Of a stretch of 5,169 nt of DNA, positions 1-5,169 are shown piece after piece. The stretch is from JAZDMK01 sp043800975. Its GTDB lineage: Bacteria; Bacteroidota; Bacteroidia; Bacteroidales; JAHJDW01. The stretch lies in the NCBI GenBank assembly GCA_043800975.1, contig JAZDMK010000194.1:1-5169 (forward strand). The letters are read 5' to 3'. Made by a program: the position numbers and the translations under genes. Positions within the stretch are counted from its first letter, which is position 1. Each line of letters opens with the position of its first letter. The notes beneath the pieces were generated by a model. That model worked only from the letters and a program-made list of their open reading frames with translations. It made no database searches and was not told the DNA's origin.

Positions 1-1072
1 GGTGTTCGTATCTCCATGTGCCACCCGGACTATCAGAGAACCAAAGGTCATACGCCGGAGATACTTGCCAACCGCCCTCAAGATTCATTAAGAACGAAAA
101 GTTTTTTGCATGATCATCCTGATTTCTTGCAACCACATTAAACAGCATGCGCCTGTATTGCTGTTCAAATTGCTTGTATGAAAGTTGTAGCCTTTTCATA
201 ACCCGGAACAAAGTTTCGTAATTGCTGGCTTTTTGAATCTTGTAATCAATGCCTGCTAATGCTCCGAAGGTTTGCATATGGATTTTTTCGCCCTTATCTG
301 TGCGGTCAAATCGTTTTGTTAAAAAATGAAATCGGTCATTTTCTTCATGCAAAATACTTTCTGAGATTTCAATTCCGGCTGCTTTGGCTAATTTGTAATA
401 TGCAAATTCTATTTTACCCATCCCTTCGCCTTCACCCAGGCTTTGTTCATTGGCTCCGTCAATTTTAAGTATCCAGTATGAATAGCCTTTGGGTTGCATG
501 ATATCGCCGGGTCTTATTTCTTTAATTTTTTTATTCTTATCTCTTTGAATGGCAATCAAAGCTTTTGCCCTTGCGCCTCCAACGGATGTGCCTGTTCTCA
601 ATATTTCAGTAAGGCTGTCTTTGTCTAAATCAGAAAATACAGTTTTTTTCTTGCTCTCTAAAACGCTTTTTGCAACCAAATAGATATCGCTAATATCAAT
701 CAGGTTGTTATCATCTTCCCGGTGATTGGCGGGTATATACTCCAATGCACCCATTCCTCTTTTGCCTACATACGTAAGTCTGTCAACCGGATTGATAGCA
801 TCCAGCGACAAACCTCTTTGCTTCAACCATTCTTTCATCATCACATTACCAAAATCATCGGGCATGGAGTCAGACAATAAATAAGGCAGGTTGTGAAAAT
901 TGATGTGGTCTCTTTTTGTTTCAAAAATTCTTTCTTCTGTTGGCATTAAAATCGGAGAAGGTTCAATGACCCTGATGATATCCCTGTTATATTGAAAAAC
1001 AGAATTTTTCTTAACAGAATTCCATTCGGCCGTTCCTATTAGATGACCATGCAAAAAAACTTCAACGATCAT
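1..1072 (-). CDS. hipA: HipA-family serine/threonine kinase toxin, C-terminus beyond left edge
   Basis: Read directly from the complementary strand: ATG at 1072 opens a frame with no stop through 357 codons to the window edge. HipA toxins are PI3/4-kinase-like Ser/Thr kinases; E. coli HipA phosphorylates glutamyl-tRNA synthetase and is neutralised by HipB. The N-terminal part (about residues 1-110, with LPDSFGN-like SMPDDFGN at 69-76) matches the HipA N-subdomain. A Gly-rich loop, GTSVGGARAKA (161-171), carries the serine that is autophosphorylated in the family. HFLTKRFDR (249-257) is a typical core motif. The catalytic loop NQDDHAKN (317-324) and the metal-binding Asp of SPAYD (D342) are present, so the kinase looks intact as far as visible. 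E. coli HipA has 440 residues, so roughly 60-90 should lie outside. It starts 2 nt after the stop of the HTH gene, implying translational coupling. N- and C-parts are fused, unlike the split HipS/HipT form. The substrate here is unknown. Confidence 0.93.
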   Translation of the reverse strand, partial: MIVEVFLHGHLIGTAEWNSVKKNSVFQYNRDIIRVIEPSPILMPTEERIFETKRDHINFHNLPYLLSDSMPDDFGNVMMKEWLKQRGLSLDAINPVDRLTYVGKRGMGALEYIPANHREDDNNLIDISDIYLVAKSVLESKKKTVFSDLDKDSLTEILRTGTSVGGARAKALIAIQRDKNKKIKEIRPGDIMQPKGYSYWILKIDGANEQSLGEGEGMGKIEFAYYKLAKAAGIEISESILHEENDRFHFLTKRFDRTDKGEKIHMQTFGALAGIDYKIQKASNYETLFRVMKRLQLSYKQFEQQYRRMLFNVVARNQDDHAKNFSFLMNLEGGWQVSPAYDLWFSDSPGGTWRYEH

Positions 1073-1074
1073 GG

Positions 1075-1392
1075 TTATTTTATTTTTTTAGAGGCTCGTT
1101 TTCTTTCTGATTTTAATTTTGCTTTTTCAAATTTTAATTTAAGCTCCAGATTTTCGCCTACTGTAAAAACAGATTCAAAATCTTTTATTCGGTTCAATCT
1201 CATTAAAATCCGTATCAGACTTTCAACCGTGGTTGATTTTCCTTGTTCGATCAGGCTTATTGTTGAAACACTTAATCCCACTTCTTCGCTCATTTCTTTT
1301 TGGGTGAGATTGTGCTGAAGCCTTATTTTTTTGAGCCTTTCGCCAATTTCTTTTAGTATTTCCTGCTCCGTTAAAAACAGCCAGTGATCCAT
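1075..1392 (-). CDS. hipB: HipB-like XRE-family HTH antitoxin/autorepressor
   Basis: A 105-residue DNA-binding protein encoded immediately upstream of the HipA kinase, the standard antitoxin-first order. A lambda-repressor-type (XRE/HTH_3) helix-turn-helix domain spans about residues 14-67. The motif LTQKEMSEEVGLS (29-41), followed by STISLIEQGKST (43-54), is the classic HTH core. The tail (about 86-105) is very basic, with many Lys and Arg and no Trp; it might contact DNA or HipA. By family analogy it should bind the kinase, hold it inactive and repress its own promoter together with HipA. ATG 1390-1392 is chosen: a good TATCTTTG -7 box lies 30 nt upstream and no Shine-Dalgarno is seen, as usual in Bacteroidota. 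The gene is strikingly AT-rich compared with those beyond 1628. Function as the HipA antitoxin is inferred from fold and position. Confidence 0.9.
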   Translation of the reverse strand: MDHWLFLTEQEILKEIGERLKKIRLQHNLTQKEMSEEVGLSVSTISLIEQGKSTTVESLIRILMRLNRIKDFESVFTVGENLELKLKFEKAKLKSERKRASKKIK

Positions 1393-1422
1393 TTTCTAAA
1401 AGTTTAAATCTTTATGTGAATG

Positions 1423-1430
1423 CAAAGATA
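1423..1430 (-). promoter_or_regulatory. Bacteroidota-type -7 box of the hipBA promoter
   Basis: On the minus strand this reads TATCTTTG, an exact match to the Bacteroidota -7 consensus TAnnTTTG. It ends 30 nt before the hipB ATG, so the transcript leader would be about 25 nt. No clear TTG -33 element is visible at 17-23 nt upstream; that position is instead occupied by AT-rich repeated sequence (1443-1460), which fits a repressor-controlled promoter. Confidence 0.65.
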
Positions 1431-1432
1431 AC

Positions 1433-1513
1433 AAAAGTTTTTATAACTATTAAAATATTCACAGAAAAATACATAAAAGTACAATAACTATTAATATATC
1501 ATTAGTTAAAAGT
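1433..1513. repeat. Cluster of direct and inverted AT-rich repeats, candidate HipB operator
   Basis: ATAACTATTAA occurs twice, at 1443-1453 and 1484-1494, each preceded by AAAAGT 3-4 nt earlier (1433-1438, 1475-1480); a third AAAAGT is at 1508-1513. The second copy forms part of a 24-bp imperfect palindrome at 1485-1508, with perfect 6-bp outer arms TAACTA/TAGTTA and 10 of 12 base pairs matching. The first copy begins 12 nt upstream of the -7 box and covers the expected -33 position. HTH antitoxins of this family bind palindromic operators at their own promoter, so this is a reasonable operator candidate. The strong AT bias means some of the repetition may be chance. Confidence 0.45.
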
Positions 1514-1604
1514 ATTTGATGATTATGATCATATGTATGGCGGTTGTAGTATTTTTTTTCCCGACTTCACGATAACTTCCAAAACGTAAACAAAGAAATC
1601 TTTT

Positions 1605-1612
1605 TATCTTTG
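1605..1612 (+). promoter_or_regulatory. -7 box upstream of the DUF3795-type gene
   Basis: TATCTTTG matches TAnnTTTG exactly and ends 15 nt before ATG 1628. Its last three bases form an in-frame TTG (1610-1612) that could be miscalled as the start codon. If this box is the promoter, transcription begins downstream of that TTG, so the ATG must be used and the leader is only about 10 nt. No TTG -33 element is evident upstream. Confidence 0.55.
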
Positions 1613-1627
1613 AAAAAAAGAAGCATC

Positions 1628-1909
1628 ATGAATCTCTCAGCCTGCGGACTTGTCTGCGACGAATGTGAATTTTTTGGTAAGGAATGCAGCGGCTGTCGAG
1701 CCGTTCAGGGCGTTACCTTCTGGGCCAAAGAAATGCCGACCGGTGTTTGTCCTTTGTACGATTGTTCCGTAAACAAGCGCGGATATAAGGATTGCGGCGA
1801 TTGTGCCGAGCTTCCCTGCCAGCTTTTCCGCGAAATGAAAGACCCGAATTCAACGGATGAAGAACACCAGAAAGCGCTGGTGGAAAGGGTTGGGAGGCTG
1901 AAAAGCTAA
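1628..1909 (+). CDS. Small cysteine-rich DUF3795-type protein, probable metal binder
   Basis: A 93-residue soluble protein with no signal peptide or membrane segment. It has ten cysteines: C6, C10, C13, C20, C23, C41, C46, C56, C59 and C64, arranged as CGLVCDEC, then CSGC, CPLYDC and CGDCAELPC. This spacing and the opening ACGLVCDEC are typical of the DUF3795 family of about 90-120-residue proteins. Their biochemical role is not established; the paired cysteines suggest a zinc or iron-sulfur site (inference). The last third (about 70-93) is charged and probably helical. ATG 1628 is preferred over an in-frame TTG at 1610, because the TTG lies inside the -7 promoter box. The gene is monocistronic here: it diverges from hipB, and its TAA (1907-1909) overlaps the TAG of the convergent CotH-domain gene. 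Confidence 0.83.
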   Translation: MNLSACGLVCDECEFFGKECSGCRAVQGVTFWAKEMPTGVCPLYDCSVNKRGYKDCGDCAELPCQLFREMKDPNSTDEEHQKALVERVGRLKS

Positions 1910-3963
1910 AGTTTTGAAACGGTTCGAATACGATATGCCCCATTTTGCATTTTGCAACGTACACTATAAAGCCCCGAAGGAAGCGACGAAATGTCAAGTT
2001 CAGCAGTATATGCCTTCGGGTTTATCTGAAGCAGATTTCTTCCCGTGAGGTCAAAAATCTCAGCTGATAGAATTATACTGTTTGATTCTACAGATAATTT
2101 ACTGTCAGTCGGATTGGGAAATACCCTGAAAATGATATTGTCTGATAATTCGACTAACCCAGTAGGAATGCAGTTACCCGGCATATTGGCATCGAGCCAC
2201 GATAAACGAAGTTTTATCCATTCCTTGAATTTCGTAATCTCTCCGTCATATGTAAGTGGCTGGGTGCCGATTTCAGGAGTTCCTACATTAATTCCGAGAA
2301 TGGGCCATTTCTGATAATGCCGTGCCTGTGCGCCTTCCACCAATGTGTGGACGGAATCAATGTAATGGAAAAGATAGGTAGTGTCCAGCAAAGTGCTTCT
2401 CAATTCAAGATACCGGCATTTTAGTTCATTCGTAAATGTGGTGTCCTGAACCAGACGCTTCATCCAGCCCGGCGAGTTCACATCAGGTCCGCAGTCGTTG
2501 ACGTCGTATGACCAGCCGGATCCGTCGGTTGCGGCAAATATGGAACACTCGTTTACATTTTTCCAGCCCCAGTCAAAATCCCAAACAGGTCCCGACTTCA
2601 GAAGTCCGCCATGGCTGTCTCTGTCTTTGTGAAAGAAATAACTTTTTTTAAATCCGTCATTGTTTCTGGCGAGCTCGTTAATAATAAGATAGTCGATGAA
2701 GCTCGGAACATCAAGATACGCTCGGTATCCCGTTGTAGGATTAGTAAAAGAAGAACTGTAAAGTGCATTCTCCAGCGAGTAAAAGAAACTCTGAATGTAA
2801 GCTTTCTGCTGCGTTGTGACGGTGACTTCATCAGGCTCTTCATACACATAATAGACATCCAGAGTCGGGTGGTTGATCGGAGAAAACGAAGACAGCCAGC
2901 TGTTGGAAGCATCATGATAATCAACCTTAATGATGTAACCGCCCGTCACGCTGTCTCCGGTGTTATCATAGGTGTTCAGTTTGGTAATATCTACGCGGTT
3001 ATCATCGCGTTTTATTTTTTCCATCAGCAGATATAAGCCCCGATAATTATTGTTGATCAACAACTCGCAGAAATGACTCCGCGGTGCGTAACGCCCCATC
3101 CCACGCGACAGCATAAAAGCAAGGCTGTTACGCATAAAGGTTTTGTCATTGTAGGTAGCCTGAAGAATCCAGTCGTTCTCTGAAGGCATAGTCAGCAATG
3201 GCACATTGAGGTTGTTTCCGCCCGAGGTTCTCGTTTCAAATCCGTAGGGCTTTTGAGGGAGAGATGCTGAATAGGAACCCCTTATTTCTATTCCAATATA
3301 TCCGTTGTAAATATTCGGAACATCCGTCGGATGATTCATCTGCCCGGAAGGACTGTGAATAATTTTCAGGTTAGCCGTAATTTTGGGTTCATTCACAATA
3401 ACCTGGCCGCTGGTATTTACTATGACAATGGGTAAATTTGTTGAATCGATGGTAAGGGGCGCTGTAGCGTGGGCGCCGAATTCGATCGACCAGTTGGAAA
3501 GCACACCTGCATCAGCAAAAGGATAAGTATCCAAAATGCGAAGGGTCCAGATACCATTTCCGTTTTGCCCGTCATTTACATTTCCGATAACATCCATAGG
3601 CGAATAACTCCCGGTGAAAGGAGCGCTGCCGTTGATAATACTAATTCCGGCACCGTCGTTCAGACAAGTATTTATGAAATCATCATCACCCCCGCCGATA
3701 CCGCTGAAAAGTGTAATACTCGTCCCGTCTGGAGAAATTAATTGTACATCCAGATCACTATCCCAGGTATGTGTGATATTAACACAAACGGTTAACAAAC
3801 CATGAGTTGTGTCCAGAGTAGTAGGAGTGAGGCCCGTGACATTTAAAGTGAAAAGATTTTCAATACCGTCATCGCTTATTGCCCCTCCGGTTCCGTTAAA
3901 CACCTGCGCATAGGAACTCAGAGACAGGAAAAGGCATATACAAATTGCAAGGAATCTAGTCAT
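1906..3963 (-). CDS. Secreted P-domain/CotH-kinase protein with T9SS sorting domain
   Basis: A 685-residue exported protein with four parts. First is a Sec signal peptide (about 1-19, hydrophobic core from FLAICICLF, cleavage likely after SSYA). Second is a proprotein-convertase P-domain (about 20-163), recognised by SDLDVQLISPDGT (69-81) and by NGIWTLRILD (136-145) with DAGVLSNWSIEF (151-162). Third is a CotH kinase domain (about 195-590). Its landmarks are a run from RNSLAF (278) through MGRYAPR, LLINNNYRGLYLLMEKIKR (301-319) and NRVDI (322-326), then GGYIIKVD (341-348), NELARNNDG (429-437) and the probable metal-binding WDFDWGW (461-467). Fourth is a type A T9SS sorting domain (about 613-685, FPNPT at 615-619, LPSGLYSVR near 661-669). 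CotH proteins are atypical kinases; Bacillus CotH phosphorylates spore-coat proteins. The product should be exported by Sec and T9SS and released or surface-anchored; the substrate is unknown. ATG 3963 is preferred over TTG 3981, which lies in the -7 box. Confidence 0.92.
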   Translation of the reverse strand: MTRFLAICICLFLSLSSYAQVFNGTGGAISDDGIENLFTLNVTGLTPTTLDTTHGLLTVCVNITHTWDSDLDVQLISPDGTSITLFSGIGGGDDDFINTCLNDGAGISIINGSAPFTGSYSPMDVIGNVNDGQNGNGIWTLRILDTYPFADAGVLSNWSIEFGAHATAPLTIDSTNLPIVIVNTSGQVIVNEPKITANLKIIHSPSGQMNHPTDVPNIYNGYIGIEIRGSYSASLPQKPYGFETRTSGGNNLNVPLLTMPSENDWILQATYNDKTFMRNSLAFMLSRGMGRYAPRSHFCELLINNNYRGLYLLMEKIKRDDNRVDITKLNTYDNTGDSVTGGYIIKVDYHDASNSWLSSFSPINHPTLDVYYVYEEPDEVTVTTQQKAYIQSFFYSLENALYSSSFTNPTTGYRAYLDVPSFIDYLIINELARNNDGFKKSYFFHKDRDSHGGLLKSGPVWDFDWGWKNVNECSIFAATDGSGWSYDVNDCGPDVNSPGWMKRLVQDTTFTNELKCRYLELRSTLLDTTYLFHYIDSVHTLVEGAQARHYQKWPILGINVGTPEIGTQPLTYDGEITKFKEWIKLRLSWLDANMPGNCIPTGLVELSDNIIFRVFPNPTDSKLSVESNSIILSAEIFDLTGRNLLQINPKAYTAELDISSLPSGLYSVRCKMQNGAYRIRTVSKL

Positions 3964-3978
3964 GAACTTTTTTGTATA

Positions 3979-3986
3979 CAAACATA
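3979..3986 (-). promoter_or_regulatory. -7 box of the CotH-domain gene
   Basis: The minus strand reads TATGTTTG, an exact TAnnTTTG match, ending 15 nt before ATG 3963. A TTG at 4002-4004 lies 15 nt upstream of the box; this is a possible -33 element at slightly short spacing. The box's terminal TTG is in frame with the CDS and would add six residues if taken as the start. The box implies the CotH gene can be transcribed independently of the lipoprotein gene 149 nt upstream. I saw no convincing terminator in 3987-4112. Confidence 0.55.
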
Positions 3987-4112
3987 ATCATTTAATTATT
4001 TCAATCTGTGTAATCTTATTTTGAAATAATGAACTCGTTTTTGGATGTCCTGTTGAAGAAGCCCTTTTAACAATAAGTTATAAAACATATAAGTTTCCGA
4101 AAAGAAGAAAAA

Positions 4113-4862
4113 TTAAAGCTTCCTATACTTCCCGTTTTCAAATTTCACTTTCCATTCGTTGTCAATGCCATAATTATAATTGGCGGATGCTTTGAGCGAA
4201 AGGAGCAGTGTTCCGCTTTCATTTTTAAGCGTGTCCAGGTGCAGATATCCGTAGATACCTTTTTCAAATCCTGCTTTCTCGCCCACAAAGGGGTATTCGG
4301 TTGTCAGTTTGTTTTTATCGGTGATACCGCAGGCAATCAGCAGATCGAGCGGAAAATAGTTAACGGAAAGAATTTTTGACTGTATGTATTTTTTCCCGTT
4401 CCATGTAAAAAGAATGTTGACCATACCCCGGTCGTAATCACGGAAAGCGAGGTTGATATCATAATAATTCATTGTAGTGGTTCCGGGAATTTTTTCAAAA
4501 AAGGCAAAGAAATCATTTATCTTTTGATATTTCCCTGCGATCTTTTTGTACACATGAACGGTTTGTCCGCCGCTGCCACCGTCGGTTACAAACAGGAAGC
4601 ACTGATACGATGAATCAGTAGTCAACCGGATGAATTTTGAAAATTCTTTTTTGTAACAGAAATCCTGCGAAATAAAATATTCGCAAAGTCCGATTTCGTT
4701 AATCAGTTTTTTGACGGAATCACAAACGAGTTTTTCAGTTTCTGATTTGGCAATTTGTATCGGGTTTATAATTCCTGCAGGCCTTAAAGGACTAGTGCTT
4801 TGCATTGATTTGTTTTTGCATGAAAAAGGCAAAATAAATAATACAAGCAGTAAAAATCTCAT
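4113..4862 (-). CDS. Putative lipoprotein of unknown family
   Basis: A 249-residue protein I cannot assign to a family. It opens with a short hydrophobic signal sequence (residues 2-14, RFLLLVLFILPFS) followed by Cys15-Lys-Asn-Lys, a relaxed lipobox of the kind common in Bacteroidota, so a lipid-anchored envelope location is likely. No transmembrane segment follows. The body contains five further cysteines (47, 60, 69, 88, 178) and a Gly-rich turn, DGGSGGQTVHVY (94-105). Alternating hydrophobic and charged stretches suggest a mostly beta fold. The C-terminus lacks a T9SS sorting domain. ATG 4862 is used; an in-frame TTG at 4877 would add NKKT to the n-region, which would also make a plausible lipoprotein signal, so the start is uncertain. 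The gene begins 39 nt after the GldM-like gene and could be co-transcribed with it. Confidence 0.8.
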   Translation of the reverse strand: MRFLLLVLFILPFSCKNKSMQSTSPLRPAGIINPIQIAKSETEKLVCDSVKKLINEIGLCEYFISQDFCYKKEFSKFIRLTTDSSYQCFLFVTDGGSGGQTVHVYKKIAGKYQKINDFFAFFEKIPGTTTMNYYDINLAFRDYDRGMVNILFTWNGKKYIQSKILSVNYFPLDLLIACGITDKNKLTTEYPFVGEKAGFEKGIYGYLHLDTLKNESGTLLLSLKASANYNYGIDNEWKVKFENGKYRKL

Positions 4863-4874
4863 CGTTTTTTTATT

Positions 4875-4882
4875 CAAACTAA
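4875..4882 (-). promoter_or_regulatory. Weak -7-like box before the lipoprotein gene
   Basis: The minus strand reads TTAGTTTG, one base off the conserved positions of TAnnTTTG, ending 12 nt before ATG 4862. No -33 TTG is evident upstream. Its TTG is again the alternative in-frame start (4877). Because the upstream gene ends at 4902, read-through from it is equally possible. Confidence 0.25.
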
Positions 4883-4901
4883 TGCAGATTTGAGGCTAAG
4901 T

Positions 4902-5169
4902 CTATTTTATCGTCAGCGTAAACGACTTCACATACACATAAATTCCAGTCTTGGTCAAAGAATAAATTTTTGTGAAAGTAATTTTGGAGCCCGGAGCCGC
5001 CTTGTTAATCTTGGCTTTCAGATCATCATTAAATTTGTTGGGCGTGATATAAGTGCTGGAAGTTCCCTTGGCTCCTTTGATAACAACCGTATAGGAAATT
5101 GCGCCAGCCCCTTCAGTCTGAGTAAGTTTTCCGGCAGTTAACAACTCGCTTTTTGTAATGGTCCCTGTT
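4902..5169 (-). CDS. C-terminal fragment of a probable GldM-C-domain protein
   Basis: The last 88 codons of a gene entering from the right edge; no start lies in the window, and the frame stays open through the edge (an internal TTG at 5144 is just a Leu codon). The fragment begins GTITKSELLTAG, reminiscent of the 'ITK-x-L' linker in GldM. It continues with an Ig-like beta pattern ending PGSKITFTKIYSL (residues 58-70), then YVYVKSFTLTIK at the terminus. This resembles the last C-terminal domain of GldM, the periplasmic part of the T9SS motor that contacts the GldKN ring. The gene after true gldM is normally gldN; here it is a lipoprotein of another family, so this is more likely a GldM-C-domain paralogue than core GldM. 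Assignment rests on pattern memory of a short fragment. Confidence 0.55.
   Translation of the reverse strand, partial: TGTITKSELLTAGKLTQTEGAGAISYTVVIKGAKGTSSTYITPNKFNDDLKAKINKAAPGSKITFTKIYSLTKTGIYVYVKSFTLTIK

Noticed and set aside
1043..1318. Plus-strand open frame opposite the HTH antitoxin gene
   Set aside because: It is the antisense shadow of a clear HTH gene; its Phe/Ser/Leu-rich translation is typical of AT-rich antisense reading.
1610..1627. TTG start for the DUF3795-type gene, adding six residues
   Set aside because: The TTG is the end of a consensus -7 promoter box; the family's conserved start of homology (ACGLVC) lies right after ATG 1628.
1973..2020. 8-bp perfect inverted repeat CCCGAAGG/CCTTCGGG near the convergent junction, considered as a terminator
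   Set aside because: The arms are 32 nt apart, the whole element lies inside the T9SS sorting-domain coding region, and no T-run follows on either strand.
2598..3036. Open frames on both strands within the CotH region
   Set aside because: They are shadows of the long minus-strand gene, with no domain, promoter or composition signal of their own.
3964..3981. TTG start for the CotH-domain gene, adding MYTKKF
   Set aside because: The TTG overlaps a perfect TATGTTTG box, and the ATG at 3963 already gives a complete signal peptide.
3984..3999. ATAAT-N6-ATTAT inverted repeat at the CotH promoter, considered as an operator
   Set aside because: Only five A/T base pairs; expected by chance in such AT-rich sequence.
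4081..4112. Possible terminator between the lipoprotein and CotH genes (TTATA-TGTTT-TATAA on the minus strand)
   Set aside because: A five-pair all-A/T stem without a U-tract would not form a stable terminator.
4902..5144. Treating the right-edge frame as a complete 80-residue gene from TTG 5144
   Set aside because: The frame continues open upstream to the window edge with matching domain pattern (GTITKSEL), so it is the 3' end of a longer gene.

Overview
The window most likely comes from a member of the Bacteroidota. Three independent signs agree. A 685-residue secreted protein ends in a type IX secretion system (T9SS) C-terminal sorting domain. The partial gene at the right edge resembles the C-terminal part of the gliding/T9SS protein GldM. 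Several genes are preceded by the phylum's characteristic -7 promoter box, TAnnTTTG, and no gene has an evident Shine-Dalgarno sequence. The genus cannot be told from the sequence.

Layout. (1) Positions 1-1392, minus strand: a hipBA-type toxin-antitoxin pair. The HTH antitoxin gene (1075-1392) comes first and the HipA kinase gene (start 1072, running off the left edge) follows after 2 nt. (2) Positions 1393-1627: a divergent, AT-rich intergenic region with a -7 box for each flanking gene and a cluster of repeated/inverted AT-rich motifs that looks like an antitoxin operator. (3) Positions 1628-1909, plus strand: a small cysteine-rich DUF3795-type protein. Its stop codon overlaps the stop codon of the convergent gene to its right. 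(4) Positions 1906-3963, minus strand: an exported protein with signal peptide, proprotein-convertase P-domain, CotH kinase domain and T9SS sorting domain. (5) Positions 4113-4862, minus strand: a putative lipoprotein of unknown family. (6) Position 4902 to the right edge, minus strand: the last 88 codons of a probable GldM-C-domain protein.

How the genes relate. hipB and hipA form a self-contained regulatory/toxin unit. It is visibly more AT-rich than the genes to its right, which would fit separate acquisition. The three minus-strand genes on the right share an envelope/secretion theme: a GldM-like domain protein, a lipoprotein 39 nt downstream, and 149 nt further on a T9SS cargo kinase with its own promoter-like box. 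The neighbour after the GldM-like gene is not recognisably gldN, so this does not look like the core gldKLMN operon. A dedicated secretion/modification locus is possible but is inference. No RNA genes, insertion sequences, CRISPR arrays or convincing intrinsic terminators were seen.
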